From NCBI GenBank assembly GCA_002315935.1, contig DCII01000002.1, positions 79,257 to 143,256 of the forward strand: a DNA stretch of 64,000 nt. The letters run 5' to 3'. Shown here one piece after another: positions 9,453 through 17,874 of this stretch. The notes under the pieces are model-generated. The model was not told the DNA's origin and made no database searches. It saw only the letters and a program-made list of their open reading frames with translations. The position numbers and the translations under genes are program-made. Position 1 is the stretch's first letter, and every line of letters begins with the position of its first letter. Source of the stretch: Ruminococcaceae bacterium UBA1730 (lineage in GTDB: Bacteria > Bacillota > Clostridia > Oscillospirales > Acutalibacteraceae).

Positions 9453-10084
9453 TGTCCTTCCTCCCAAAGCTCAATTATTCTGTCCATGATGAAATCGGAA
9501 GCATTCTTGAGCTCTTCTCTTCCGCCATCCTCCGTCAGACCGAGCTGTTCATAGGGAATCATTTTTCCGAATCTGACCGTATATCTTGAACGGAATTTGA
9601 ACTTGTCATTATTAATGATAGCAACAGGAAGAACATTTGCGTGAGCCGCCTTGGCAATTCTTGCAACTCCGTTCTTCGGTCTCTTGGGTTTCTGGTCTTC
9701 GGAGCGTGTTCCCTCGGGGAAAATTCCGAGAATATGACCCTCCTTGACAATTCTGACCGCAAACCTAAGAGCTTCGGTATCCGCTCCGCCTCTGACAACG
9801 GGGAAGCCGTTGAGCTTTGTGTAGAACCATCTCGAAAGCGGCTTTTCAAAAAGCTCCTTCTTGCCCATGAAATGAAGCTGTCTGCCGTCAATTCCAAGTC
9901 CGATAACGCCCGGGTCAATGGCGTGAATATGATTAGCGGCAATAATGAAACCGCCTTCCTTGGGAATGTTTTCGGTTCCTACAAAATCGAAATCAAAATA
10001 CATCCTTCCGAATGCTCCGCCGATTGGTTTGAATTTATCATAAAACTTACTGTGTGGAATGGTTGAATAGTCAAAGCCTTTCAT
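9443..10084 (-). CDS. plsC: 1-acyl-sn-glycerol-3-phosphate acyltransferase
   Basis: A 213-residue membrane-associated acyltransferase that makes phosphatidic acid from lysophosphatidic acid. The HX4D motif is in NHIHAIDP (His52, Asp57) and the substrate-binding motif FPEGTR is at 122-127. The start ATG overlaps the cmk stop (TAATG), so it is translationally coupled. The order cmk-plsC-ispH/rpsA is a common Firmicute gene cluster, which supports the call. Confidence 0.92.
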   Translation of the reverse strand: MKGFDYSTIPHSKFYDKFKPIGGAFGRMYFDFDFVGTENIPKEGGFIIAANHIHAIDPGVIGLGIDGRQLHFMGKKELFEKPLSRWFYTKLNGFPVVRGGADTEALRFAVRIVKEGHILGIFPEGTRSEDQKPKRPKNGVARIAKAAHANVLPVAIINNDKFKFRSRYTVRFGKMIPYEQLGLTEDGGREELKNASDFIMDRIIELWEEGHCR

Positions 10085-10758
10085 TACATTTTCTCCTTGA
10101 TTGCATTTATGATTACATTGACAGAGCCTTCGAAATCAAGCTCCGAGGTGTCAATGATTATTCCGTCCTCCGCAGGCTTTAAGGGAGCTATCTCTCTATG
10201 CGAATCATTATAGTCCCTTTTTATCAAATCTTCAAGTACATCCTTGAATTCAACCTGCGAACCTTTTTCGATAAGCTCTTTATATCTTCTGCCTGCACGG
10301 ATTTCAGGCGATGCGGTCAAAAAAATCTTGACCCTTGCATCGGGAAGAACAACCGTTCCTATATCTCTGCCGTCCATGAGGCAATTATTCTCTTTTGCAA
10401 TATTTCTCTGAAGGTCAAAAAGGAAGTCTCTGACCTCGGGAACCGCCGAAACATCGGAAGCCGCCATTGAAGCTTCGGGAGTTCTGATTTCCACAGAAAC
10501 ATCCTCTCCGTTAAGAAGAACCTTCTGAACACCGCTCACGAAAGCAAGCTCAACCTTAACATCAGAAAGAGTTCCGGCAACAGCGGATCTGTCATTTGTC
10601 TTAACGCCATTACGCAGAGCGTTAACACCTATTGCACGGTAAAGTGCACCCGTGTCAACATAAATAAAGCCGAGCTTTGCGGCTACCGCCTTTGCAACGG
10701 AGCTTTTTCCCGCTCCGGCAGGACCGTCAATAGCAACATTTATTACATTATTATTCAT
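10084..10758 (-). CDS. cmk: cytidylate kinase
   Basis: A 224-residue CMP/dCMP kinase supplying CDP for nucleotide and phospholipid synthesis. The P-loop GPAGAGKS is at about 12-19, followed by the CMP-binding segment FIYVDTGALYRA and the conserved DGRDIGTVV. I take the ATG at 10758 (MNNNVINVAI), which has GGAGTGA upstream, rather than an in-frame start eight codons earlier that would overlap the flavoprotein gene. Confidence 0.95.
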   Translation of the reverse strand: MNNNVINVAIDGPAGAGKSSVAKAVAAKLGFIYVDTGALYRAIGVNALRNGVKTNDRSAVAGTLSDVKVELAFVSGVQKVLLNGEDVSVEIRTPEASMAASDVSAVPEVRDFLFDLQRNIAKENNCLMDGRDIGTVVLPDARVKIFLTASPEIRAGRRYKELIEKGSQVEFKDVLEDLIKRDYNDSHREIAPLKPAEDGIIIDTSELDFEGSVNVIINAIKEKM

Positions 10759-10762
10759 AATA

Positions 10763-12004
10763 TCACTCCGTTTCTGCGGCACTTAAGCCTGCAAGTCTGC
10801 CGGTTGAAAAGGCAATCTGCAAATTGAAGCCGCCTGTGTATGCGTCAGCATCTATAACTTCTCCTGCGAAATATAGTCCTTTCACAAGCTTCGATTCCAT
10901 GGTTTTCGGATTGATTTGCGAAACATCAATTCCTCCCGAGGTTATAATCGCCTCTTCAACGGGGCGAAAATCGGTTACGGTTACCGTAAGATTTTTCAGA
11001 AGCTCCGCAAGAAATTTTCTCTGCTCACGGGTTATCTGATTTACTTTAGTGGACATCGGGATTTTACTCAATTTTACAATTACGGGAACAAGCTTTTTCG
11101 GCAGAAGTCCGTCAAGAGCATTGATGAAATTCTTATTTGTGTTTTCCGAAAAATCACGCAGAATTCTTGCATCGAGCTGTTCCTCCGAAAGAGCAGGTTT
11201 GAGGTCAATGATAATCTTATATCTGCCTTTTTTCATGTCTCTCATATGTGCACTTGCACTGAGAATCATCGGACCCGAAACGCCGAAATGAGTGAAAAGC
11301 ATTTCTCCGAAATCGGAATATATTTCTTTGTTCTTTTCGGTATCAACAACCTTGATTGCGGTGTTACGCAAAGAAAGCCCCATAAGCTCGCTGCAAAATC
11401 CCTCGTGGATTTCAAGAGGGACAAGAGAGGGTTTAAGCTCCGTTACGGTATGACCTGCCTGCTTTGCAAGCTCATAGCCATCGCCGGTTGAGCCTGTTGC
11501 AGGGTATGAAAGTCCGCCTGTTGCAATGATTATTTTATCGGCATAAATCGTTTCGCCGTCTTCTGTTTCTATTCCGACAGCACAGCCGTCCTCGGTTATG
11601 AGCTTAACGGCTCTGCCTTTGATTATCTTTGAATTGCGATAACCGTATTCCGAAAGAGCATCAACTATGTCAACAGCTTTATCCGAAACGGGAAAAACTC
11701 TGTTTCCTCTTTCGGTCTTCAGCTCAACTCCCCTGCTCTCAAAGAAATCAATCACATCTGTTGGCATGAATCTTGAGAATGCACCGTAAAGAAATCTTCC
11801 GTTTCGGGGAACATTTGAAATGAGTGTCTGTAACGAAGAGCAATTATTTGTTACATTACATCTGCCCTTGCCGGTAATCATAACCTTTCTGCCGGGGCGG
11901 TCATTGCGTTCAAGAATAACCGTTCTCGCTCCGCATTCAGCCGCAGAGCCTGCCGCCGTCAAGCCTGCGGCTCCTGCTCCGACAACAAGCACGGAATTAT
12001 TCAT
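10763..12004 (-). CDS. HI0933/YhiN-family flavoprotein
   Basis: A 413-residue FAD-dependent oxidoreductase-like protein. The N-terminal dinucleotide fold VVGAGAAGLTAA is followed by the family block GRKVMITGKGRCNVTNN. The C-terminal FAD-contact segment includes YFAGEVIDADAYTGGFNLQ, a hallmark of HI0933-like proteins. Full length for the family. The reaction is not established. It sits between the RpiR regulator (overlap 4 bases) and cmk (gap 4 bases), so the run RpiR-HI0933-cmk-plsC-ispH looks like one transcription unit. Confidence 0.88.
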   Translation of the reverse strand: MNNSVLVVGAGAAGLTAAGSAAECGARTVILERNDRPGRKVMITGKGRCNVTNNCSSLQTLISNVPRNGRFLYGAFSRFMPTDVIDFFESRGVELKTERGNRVFPVSDKAVDIVDALSEYGYRNSKIIKGRAVKLITEDGCAVGIETEDGETIYADKIIIATGGLSYPATGSTGDGYELAKQAGHTVTELKPSLVPLEIHEGFCSELMGLSLRNTAIKVVDTEKNKEIYSDFGEMLFTHFGVSGPMILSASAHMRDMKKGRYKIIIDLKPALSEEQLDARILRDFSENTNKNFINALDGLLPKKLVPVIVKLSKIPMSTKVNQITREQRKFLAELLKNLTVTVTDFRPVEEAIITSGGIDVSQINPKTMESKLVKGLYFAGEVIDADAYTGGFNLQIAFSTGRLAGLSAAETE

Positions 12005-12867
12005 TTCTTATCCTCCCCGTTGCTGTAAACATGATACTGCTTCCATATTTCTTCAAGAGCTTCAAGATTTGCATGAACCTCTTCGTTTCTCTCCTTTGCA
12101 ACCGCCGCAATAAGAGCGTTGATAAGACTTAAGGGTGCAACAAGGGAATCAACGAAAGAAACCATTGAGCTTTTGGCAACAAGAAGATGACTTGCGTATT
12201 CCGCTATGGGTGACATCTGACCGTCTGTTATCGAAATTATCGAAGCTCCTCTTGACTTTGCGAATTCAAGAGACTTTACCGTTCTGTTGGAATATCTCGG
12301 AAAGCTGATTGCTATGCAGGCATCCTTATCCGATATTCTGAACATCTGCTCAAACATTTCGCTTGCGGCAGAGGTGTCAACGAGAACAACATTATCAAAG
12401 ATTAAACTTAAGTAAAAGGCCGCAAAGCCTGCAAGAGATGCAGAGCTTCTGACTCCCAAAATATATATTTTTTCTGCGTTGTTGATGGCTTCAACCGCAC
12501 CTGCAAAGGCTGACCTCGAAACCGACTCTCTTGTGCCTTTAATCATTTCAATATCGGCGGCAAAGGCTCTGTCGAGAAGGTCTTCATCACCTGCGGCAAA
12601 AGCGGCATCCATCCGCTGAATGCTCGTCAGATTATTCTTGACCATTTCCTGAAGATGCTTCTGGAATTCGGGATAGCCGTCAAATCCGATATGCGAAGCG
12701 AAACGGACAACCGTTGATTCGCTCACTCCGACAGTCTGACCGAGAGAAGCGGCAGTCATAAACGAAGCTTTTTCGTAATTTTCTTTTATGTAATCTGCGA
12801 TTTTTCTGTGCCCCTTTGAAAGGGTGTTATAAACCGAATCAATCTTTTCCTGAATGTTTTCTGCCAA
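12001..12867 (-). CDS. RpiR/MurR-family transcriptional regulator
   Basis: A 288-residue regulator with an N-terminal RpiR helix-turn-helix (about 1-77, SLGQTVGVSESTVVRFASHIGF) and a C-terminal SIS domain (about 110-250) that binds phosphosugars. The TTG at 12867 is preferred because AAGGAGTGA sits five bases before it; the in-frame GTG at 12876 lies inside that binding site. It is divergent from the GH95 gene, with promoters on both strands in the gap, so regulation of that gene or of sugar use by a phosphosugar is plausible but inferred. Confidence 0.88.
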   Translation of the reverse strand: MAENIQEKIDSVYNTLSKGHRKIADYIKENYEKASFMTAASLGQTVGVSESTVVRFASHIGFDGYPEFQKHLQEMVKNNLTSIQRMDAAFAAGDEDLLDRAFAADIEMIKGTRESVSRSAFAGAVEAINNAEKIYILGVRSSASLAGFAAFYLSLIFDNVVLVDTSAASEMFEQMFRISDKDACIAISFPRYSNRTVKSLEFAKSRGASIISITDGQMSPIAEYASHLLVAKSSMVSFVDSLVAPLSLINALIAAVAKERNEEVHANLEALEEIWKQYHVYSNGEDKK

Positions 12868-12898
12868 AATTCTCACTCCTTGGTCGAAGGTGAAACTT

Positions 12899-12927
12899 AT
12901 TTTACAATAAACCTATATAAAATGCAA
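12899..12927 (-). promoter_or_regulatory. sigma-A promoter for the RpiR operon
   Basis: On the minus strand TTGCAT (12922-12927) and TAAAAT (12899-12904) are 17 bases apart, about 30 bases before the RpiR start. It is back-to-back with the GH95 promoter. Confidence 0.7.
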
Positions 12928-12969
12928 GAATTTTTTGATTTTTTGCAGGATTTCATTCATTTTTATTGA

Positions 12970-12998
12970 TTGACTATAACGATAAAATGTTATATAAT
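12970..12998 (+). promoter_or_regulatory. sigma-A promoter for GH95
   Basis: TTGACT (12970-12975) and a perfect TATAAT (12993-12998) are separated by 17 bases. The GH95 start codon follows 27 bases later with GAGGTG as ribosome binding site. Confidence 0.75.
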
Positions 12999-13025
12999 TT
13001 TTGAAAAAATAACGAGGTGAAACAA

Positions 13026-15311
13026 ATGTCAAACACAGATACATTATATTATACATCTCCGGCAAAGGCATGGACACAGGCTCTGCCCATAGGAAACGGA
13101 CATCTCGGTGCAATGATATTCGGCGGCACAGCAAACGAAAAGCTCTCGCTCAACCACGATGAGCTTTGGACGGGTCATCCGAAGAACACCGTCAGAGATG
13201 GTGCTCCCGAATCATTCAGAAAAGCCCGTGACCTCGCCCTTAACGGAAGATTTCACGAGGCTGTTACGGAAATTCAGGATAATTTCGAAAGTGTCTGGTC
13301 GCAAGCATATCTCCCCCTCGGCGACCTCGACATTGAATATTCAATCAAGGGAAAAATAAAGAATTACAGGCGTTCGCTTGACATTTCAAATTCGGTTTCA
13401 ACGGTTGAATTCACCTGCGCAGGTGCTGAATTCAAAAGAGAATTTTTCGCTTCATATCCTGCAGGCTTAATCTGCGGAAAGCTCACCTGCTCCGAAAAGA
13501 CAGATATTACTTTAGGTCTTTCATCTGTTCTCCGCTCAAACAGCTTTGTTGCCGGAAACATTATTTATCTTGAAGGCGAATGCCCGAGTGAAAACAATGT
13601 TGACAATGAATCCTCCGTTCAGGCATATTATGATGAACCGAAGCTTCGTGGAATTCGTTTTCTTTCGGGAGCAAGGATTGTTACAGACGGCGAAGCAAAA
13701 CAGGTTGAAACAAAGCTTCAGATAAAGAACGCAGCTTATGTTTATATCTATTTCACCTGCGAAACCTCATTCAACGGTTGGAATAAAAGCCCTTATCTTG
13801 AGGGCAAGGAATATGCCGCCCCCTGCAAGGCAAGGCTCGAAGCGGAATATGATTATGAAGCTCTCAAGGCTGAACACATCAAGGATTACAAAGAGCTTTA
13901 TGACAGAGTAAGTCTCAGCATCAAATGCAAGGATATAGATTTGCCGACTGACAAAAGACTTGTTGAAAACAAGAAAAACAAAAACGACATCGGTCTGACT
14001 GTTCTCGTTTATAATTACGGCAGATACCTTATCATTTCTTCATCAAGAGAAGGCACACAGCCTGCAACTCTTCAGGGAATTTGGAACAACAGGCTCTATG
14101 CTCCGTGGCATTCGAACTATACAATTAATATTAACACTGAAATGAATTACTGGCCTGTTCTCATGTGCCGTATGCCGGAGGTCAATCTTCCTCTTGTTAA
14201 GATGGTTGAAGAATTGAGCGAAAGCGGAAGGATTGCCGCAAGGGGTCAGTACGGTGCAAAGGGCTGGGTTTCTCACCATAATGCAGACCTCTGGAGACTT
14301 GCAACTCCCGTCAACGGAAGTGCTCAGTGGGCATTCTGGCACGGCTCATCAGGCTGGCTCTGCTCTCACCTTTTTGAGCATTATGAATATACGCAGGATA
14401 AGGATTTCCTTGCAAAGGTTTACCCGGTCATGAAGGGTGCGGCGGAATTCTACCTTGACATTATGTGCGAAGACAACGGCAAGCTCATTCTCTGCCCCGG
14501 CACTTCTCCCGAAAATGATTTCGAATACGAAGGAAAAGATTGCACCGTCGGCAAATACAGCACAATGTCAATGACAATTGCAAAACAGCTTTTCGAAAAT
14601 CTTATAAAAGCTTCGAATATTCTCGGCACAGATAAGGATTTTGCGAAGATGCTTGAGAAAACGCTCTCAAGAATGGTTGATTTCAAGCTCGGAAGCGAAG
14701 GTCAGCTTCTCGAATATGATGATGACTACCCCGAAACGGAAATTCATCACAGACATTGCTCTCATCTTTATGCACTTCATCCTGCAAACATAATAACGGT
14801 TGATGACACACCTGAGCTTGCGGATGCCTGTAAAAAAACCCTTGCAAGAAGAGGCGACGACGGAACAGGCTGGAGTCTCGGCTGGAAAATCAATTTCTGG
14901 GCAAGACTTTTTGACGGCGACCATGCAAAGAAGCTCATTGATATGCAGCTTAGACCCGTTAAGAGCATCGGTGCAAGAAGAGGTCACGGCGGCGGAACCT
15001 ACGAAAATCTTTTTGATGCTCATCCACCGTTCCAGATTGACGGCAATTTCGGCTTCGTCAGCGGTGTTACAGAAATGCTTATGCAGAGCAGAAACGGCAG
15101 AATTTATCTTCTGCCTGCCCTCCCCTCCGACTGGAAGAACGGCAGTATCAAGGGACTGCTCGCAAAGGGAAATGTTATTGTTGACATTGAATGGAAGAAC
15201 GGCAAGGTCAAAAAATATTCTCTTGAAGGCAAGGGCGATTTTGAAATTATAATCAACGGAAAGAAAACCTCCGTCTCTCTTGACGGAAGCAGAAAAGAAT
15301 ATGAAATTTGA
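13026..15311 (+). CDS. GH95 alpha-L-fucosidase / alpha-L-galactosidase
   Basis: A 761-residue family 95 enzyme. The N-terminal beta-sandwich opens with [20 protein letters not shown]. The (alpha/alpha)6 barrel carries the family's catalytic elements: [10 protein letters not shown] (about 368-377) with the paired Asn residues, the Glu of GTSPEN (about 496) as general acid, and [11 protein letters not shown] with Asp672. It inverts alpha-1,2-fucosyl or alpha-L-galactosyl linkages, as in mucin, milk or plant glycans. No signal peptide is seen, so the substrate must be imported. The ATG at 13026 is used; a GTG three codons upstream overlaps the binding site. Its last 11 bases overlap the HAD gene. 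Confidence 0.92.
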   Translation: MSNTDTLYYTSPAKAWTQALPIGNGHLGAMIFGGTANEKLSLNHDELWTGHPKNTVRDGAPESFRKARDLALNGRFHEAVTEIQDNFESVWSQAYLPLGDLDIEYSIKGKIKNYRRSLDISNSVSTVEFTCAGAEFKREFFASYPAGLICGKLTCSEKTDITLGLSSVLRSNSFVAGNIIYLEGECPSENNVDNESSVQAYYDEPKLRGIRFLSGARIVTDGEAKQVETKLQIKNAAYVYIYFTCETSFNGWNKSPYLEGKEYAAPCKARLEAEYDYEALKAEHIKDYKELYDRVSLSIKCKDIDLPTDKRLVENKKNKNDIGLTVLVYNYGRYLIISSSREGTQPATLQGIWNNRLYAPWHSNYTININTEMNYWPVLMCRMPEVNLPLVKMVEELSESGRIAARGQYGAKGWVSHHNADLWRLATPVNGSAQWAFWHGSSGWLCSHLFEHYEYTQDKDFLAKVYPVMKGAAEFYLDIMCEDNGKLILCPGTSPENDFEYEGKDCTVGKYSTMSMTIAKQLFENLIKASNILGTDKDFAKMLEKTLSRMVDFKLGSEGQLLEYDDDYPETEIHHRHCSHLYALHPANIITVDDTPELADACKKTLARRGDDGTGWSLGWKINFWARLFDGDHAKKLIDMQLRPVKSIGARRGHGGGTYENLFDAHPPFQIDGNFGFVSGVTEMLMQSRNGRIYLLPALPSDWKNGSIKGLLAKGNVIVDIEWKNGKVKKYSLEGKGDFEIIINGKKTSVSLDGSRKEYEI

Positions 15312-15891
15312 CCTTTACGATTTTGATAAAACTGTATATCCGCATGATTCGGAAACGGTGTTTCTGTTTTACTGTATGCTTCACAGACCTTATCTGATTA
15401 TTCTCGGACCATATCTTTTACTTAATCTCATACTCTTTGCGTTGGGATTCGGCGACAAATTCAAGGGCAGATGCTTCACCTTTCTTCGTTTTATTGACGG
15501 AGAAAAAATGGCGGAGAAATTCTGGAAAAATCAGCAAAAAAAAATCTATCCCGTTTTCAATCCCGAAAACAGAGAAAGACCTGTTGTTGTCTGCTCCGCT
15601 TCGCCTGAATTCTTTCTCAGACCAATCTGCGAAAAATATGAGGTTCATACTCTTCTCGCAACAAGAATGAATTCGAAAACGGGAGAAATTATCGGCAGAA
15701 ACTGCAAGGATAAGCAGAAGCCATTAAGACTTAAAGAGGCTCTTCCCGATGCGGAATATGTTAATGTTTTTTCCGATAACATAAAGAGCGATGTTCATAT
15801 TTTTGAAATGGGCAAAAAATGCTATCATGCAAACAAGGGCAAGCTTACCGAAATGAGCATTGAAGAAATCAGAAAAATTGCAGGCAGATAA
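15301..15891 (+). CDS. HAD-superfamily phosphatase (HAD-IB type)
   Basis: A 196-residue HAD hydrolase. The nucleophile motif DFDKTV is at about 7-12, the Ser motif is [10 protein letters not shown], the Lys lies in the GRNCKDKQK region and the last acidic motif is [13 protein letters not shown] hydrophobic stretch at about 28-50 ([21 protein letters not shown]) may lie on the membrane. The start overlaps the GH95 end, so it is co-translated with the glycosidase. Substrate unknown; relatives are phosphoserine-phosphatase-like. Confidence 0.8.
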   Translation: MKFDLYDFDKTVYPHDSETVFLFYCMLHRPYLIILGPYLLLNLILFALGFGDKFKGRCFTFLRFIDGEKMAEKFWKNQQKKIYPVFNPENRERPVVVCSASPEFFLRPICEKYEVHTLLATRMNSKTGEIIGRNCKDKQKPLRLKEALPDAEYVNVFSDNIKSDVHIFEMGKKCYHANKGKLTEMSIEEIRKIAGR

Positions 15892-15951
15892 TTCACCATT
15901 TCTCCTCTTGCAACATATAATACAGCAAGATTACATACGGAGTTGATAATT

Positions 15952-16209
15952 CTGAATTGCTGTATTACCGAACTGAGATGCAAGGAAGTTATCAATAAAG
16001 CCAACGGATGCAGGCTCGGACCGGTCAACGATATTGAGGTTGATTCCTGCTCGGGAAAGGTTGTTTCGCTTATTCTTCTCGGCAGACCGAAATATTTCGG
16101 ATTATTCGGGAAAAGAGAAAAAATCAGAATCCGATGGGATGATATTGATGTTATCGGCAAAGACACGGTGCTCGTGAGCAAGGCTCCGTGCGAATGCAGA
16201 AGAAGATAA
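15952..16209 (+). CDS. YlmC/YmxH-family sporulation protein (PRC barrel)
   Basis: A protein of about 85 residues with the YlmC/YmxH pattern: ELRCKEVINKANGCRLGPV, then VDSCSGKVVSLIL and PKYFGLFGKREKIRIRWDDI. The family is a small PRC-barrel group found in spore formers. The start is unusual. GGAGTTGA (15939-15946) is followed five bases later by CTG at 15952, which is where homologues begin. The only standard alternative, TTG at 15943, lies inside the binding site. It stands alone before a terminator. Confidence 0.75.
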   Translation: MNCCITELRCKEVINKANGCRLGPVNDIEVDSCSGKVVSLILLGRPKYFGLFGKREKIRIRWDDIDVIGKDTVLVSKAPCECRRR

Positions 16210-16215
16210 AAATCA

Positions 16216-16261
16216 AGAGCTTTGGTTATGTCTGAATTAACGGACGCCAAAGCTCTTTTTC
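16216..16261. terminator. bidirectional terminator between ylmC and rsmH
   Basis: AGAGCTTTGG (16216-16225) pairs perfectly with CCAAAGCTCT (16247-16256), followed by a T-run on the plus strand. It separates the convergent ylmC and rsmH genes and can serve both, although the minus-strand T-run is weaker. Confidence 0.85.
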
Positions 16262-16262
16262 T

Positions 16263-17303
16263 CTATTTCACTATTGCCCAACGCATTTTTGTTGAATGTG
16301 CTCTCGGATTATTGAAGCATTCCTCTGCGGAAGGTCTTATAACATCCTTTGCAACATCCGAATAAATTCCGTTTCGCAGACCCTCTTTGAATGCCTTTTT
16401 AACAAGTCTGTCTTCGCCCGAATGGAAGGTCAGAATTGCAATTCTTCCTCCGCTCTTCATAACGCTCGGAAGCTTATCAAGAAACGCATATAGAACCTCG
16501 AATTCGCTGTTGACATCAATCCTCAACGCCTGAAAGGTTCTCTGACAGGATTTCTTAACGGCATCCTTTCTTTCTTTTTCGGGCAGAAACGAAAGTGACT
16601 GTGCAACAACCGCATATAACTGCTTTGTTGTTTCGATTTTATCGCCTTTATTGAGAACCCTTCTGATTTCTCTTGCAATTCTCTCTGCATATGGTTCATC
16701 GGAATTTTCAACGAACATTCCTGCAATTTCATTATATGAAAGCTCCTTCAGTCTCTCTGCGGCTGTAACTCCGCTTGTCGGGTCAAGGCGAAGGTCAAGA
16801 GGACCGTCTGCTTTGAATGTGAATCCCCTTTCGGGATTATCAATCTGCATTGAAGATACTCCGAGGTCAGCAAGCACAAAATCAAATTTTTCATTCGGAG
16901 CAACCTTATCAATCTCCGCAAAATTCATCCGTCTGATTGTCAGAATATCTTCGCCGTAACCGAGAGAAGCAAGGCGTGCCTTTGTTTTTTCGGATTCAAT
17001 CGGGTCAACATCGGTTGCGTACATATGCCCTTTTCCTTCAAGGCATTCAAGCATTTTCTGCGTATGACCGCCGTAGCCGAGAGTTGCATCATAGCCGACC
17101 TGACCGGGTTTAATCTGCAAAAAATCAAGAATTTCATTGACGCAGATTGAAATGTGCATTCCTGCCGGAGTTTTGCCGCTCTTTATTATCTTTTCAACAT
17201 CATCTTTATATTTTGAGGGGTCAAGCTCCTTGTATTTTTCTTCGAATTTTCTCGGGTGAGTGCCCTTATATCTTACTCTTCTCTTATGCTCCTGTTGTTC
17301 CAT
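16263..17303 (-). CDS. rsmH: 16S rRNA (cytosine1402-N4)-methyltransferase
   Basis: A 346-residue MraW/RsmH enzyme. The SAM-binding motif YDATLGYGGHT is at about 69-79, with FVLADLGVSSMQID, the family block NPERGFTF and a C-terminal AILTFHSGEDR. It is longer than the usual ~310 residues because of a basic N-terminal extension of about 45 residues (HKRRVRYKGTHPRKFEEKYK). It is not in a dcw (mraZ-rsmH-ftsL) cluster here. A second canonical copy elsewhere would make this a paralogue. The ATG follows GGAG with 6-base spacing. Confidence 0.88.
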   Translation of the reverse strand: MEQQEHKRRVRYKGTHPRKFEEKYKELDPSKYKDDVEKIIKSGKTPAGMHISICVNEILDFLQIKPGQVGYDATLGYGGHTQKMLECLEGKGHMYATDVDPIESEKTKARLASLGYGEDILTIRRMNFAEIDKVAPNEKFDFVLADLGVSSMQIDNPERGFTFKADGPLDLRLDPTSGVTAAERLKELSYNEIAGMFVENSDEPYAERIAREIRRVLNKGDKIETTKQLYAVVAQSLSFLPEKERKDAVKKSCQRTFQALRIDVNSEFEVLYAFLDKLPSVMKSGGRIAILTFHSGEDRLVKKAFKEGLRNGIYSDVAKDVIRPSAEECFNNPRAHSTKMRWAIVK

Positions 17304-17331
17304 TTCATACTCCGTTTTTTGAATTTATGAA

Positions 17332-17360
17332 ATTATATCACTTTATCATTCTTTTGTCCA
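17332..17360 (-). promoter_or_regulatory. sigma-A promoter for rsmH
   Basis: On the minus strand TGGACA (17355-17360) and TATAAT (17332-17337) are 17 bases apart, 28 bases before the rsmH ATG. Confidence 0.65.
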
Positions 17361-17369
17361 TAATAAAAT

Positions 17370-17393
17370 CCCGCAATGCAAAAGCATCACGGG
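17370..17393 (-). terminator. terminator after the aconitase X genes
   Basis: CCCG..ATGC pairs with GCAT..CGGG around an AAAA loop; read on the minus strand it is followed by ATTTTATT. It lies 16 bases after the AcnX small-subunit stop. Confidence 0.7.
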
Positions 17394-17408
17394 AAAATTC
17401 AATTGGAA

Positions 17409-17873
17409 TTATTCAACTGTAACAGTGCCGTCTTCATCAACAGTTATCATCATTCCGTCCTTGACATAATCAAGGAATTCCTGACCGAGGCAGTCGATGG
17501 TAACAACAGGCTCATCACACCAGTTAGCCGCAAGAACTGCACCTGCTGCCGCAAGAGAGTCGATATGCTCCGAGAAAAGAAGGCAGGTGGGGCATTTACC
17601 GAGAGACTTTGCACAGAAGAAAATCATTCCGCCGGTTGTTGAACCGATTGTCTGCGGAAGGCAGAGAGCCTTATCCTGCATGGGCTTTCTGTAAAGATCC
17701 TTGTTATTCTGGTCATCGCATTCGGTATTCTTATATTTATTACCGATAATGGGAAGTTCGCCGAACTGAAGAGCTCCCTGGAAGGAAGCAAGAGTATTGA
17801 AGCCGTTGTGAGAAACAAGAGCAGGTGCTTTGCATTTGCCTGCAACAACGGGACGACCTTTAAACTGTTTCAT
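17409..17873 (-). CDS. aconitase X, small (swivel, DUF126) subunit
   Basis: A 154-residue DUF126 protein. The swivelling domain is recognisable from FKGRPVVAGKCKAPALVS at the N-terminus, then the TIGSTTGGM active-site loop and CPTCLLF. It pairs with the larger subunit encoded immediately upstream (1-base gap) to make a two-chain aconitase-superfamily dehydratase. Characterised members of this superfamily dehydrate cis-3-hydroxy-L-proline (bacteria) or mevalonate-5-phosphate (archaea). Which applies here is not decidable from the sequence. Confidence 0.85.
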   Translation of the reverse strand: MKQFKGRPVVAGKCKAPALVSHNGFNTLASFQGALQFGELPIIGNKYKNTECDDQNNKDLYRKPMQDKALCLPQTIGSTTGGMIFFCAKSLGKCPTCLLFSEHIDSLAAAGAVLAANWCDEPVVTIDCLGQEFLDYVKDGMMITVDEDGTVTVE

Positions 17874-17874
17874 C

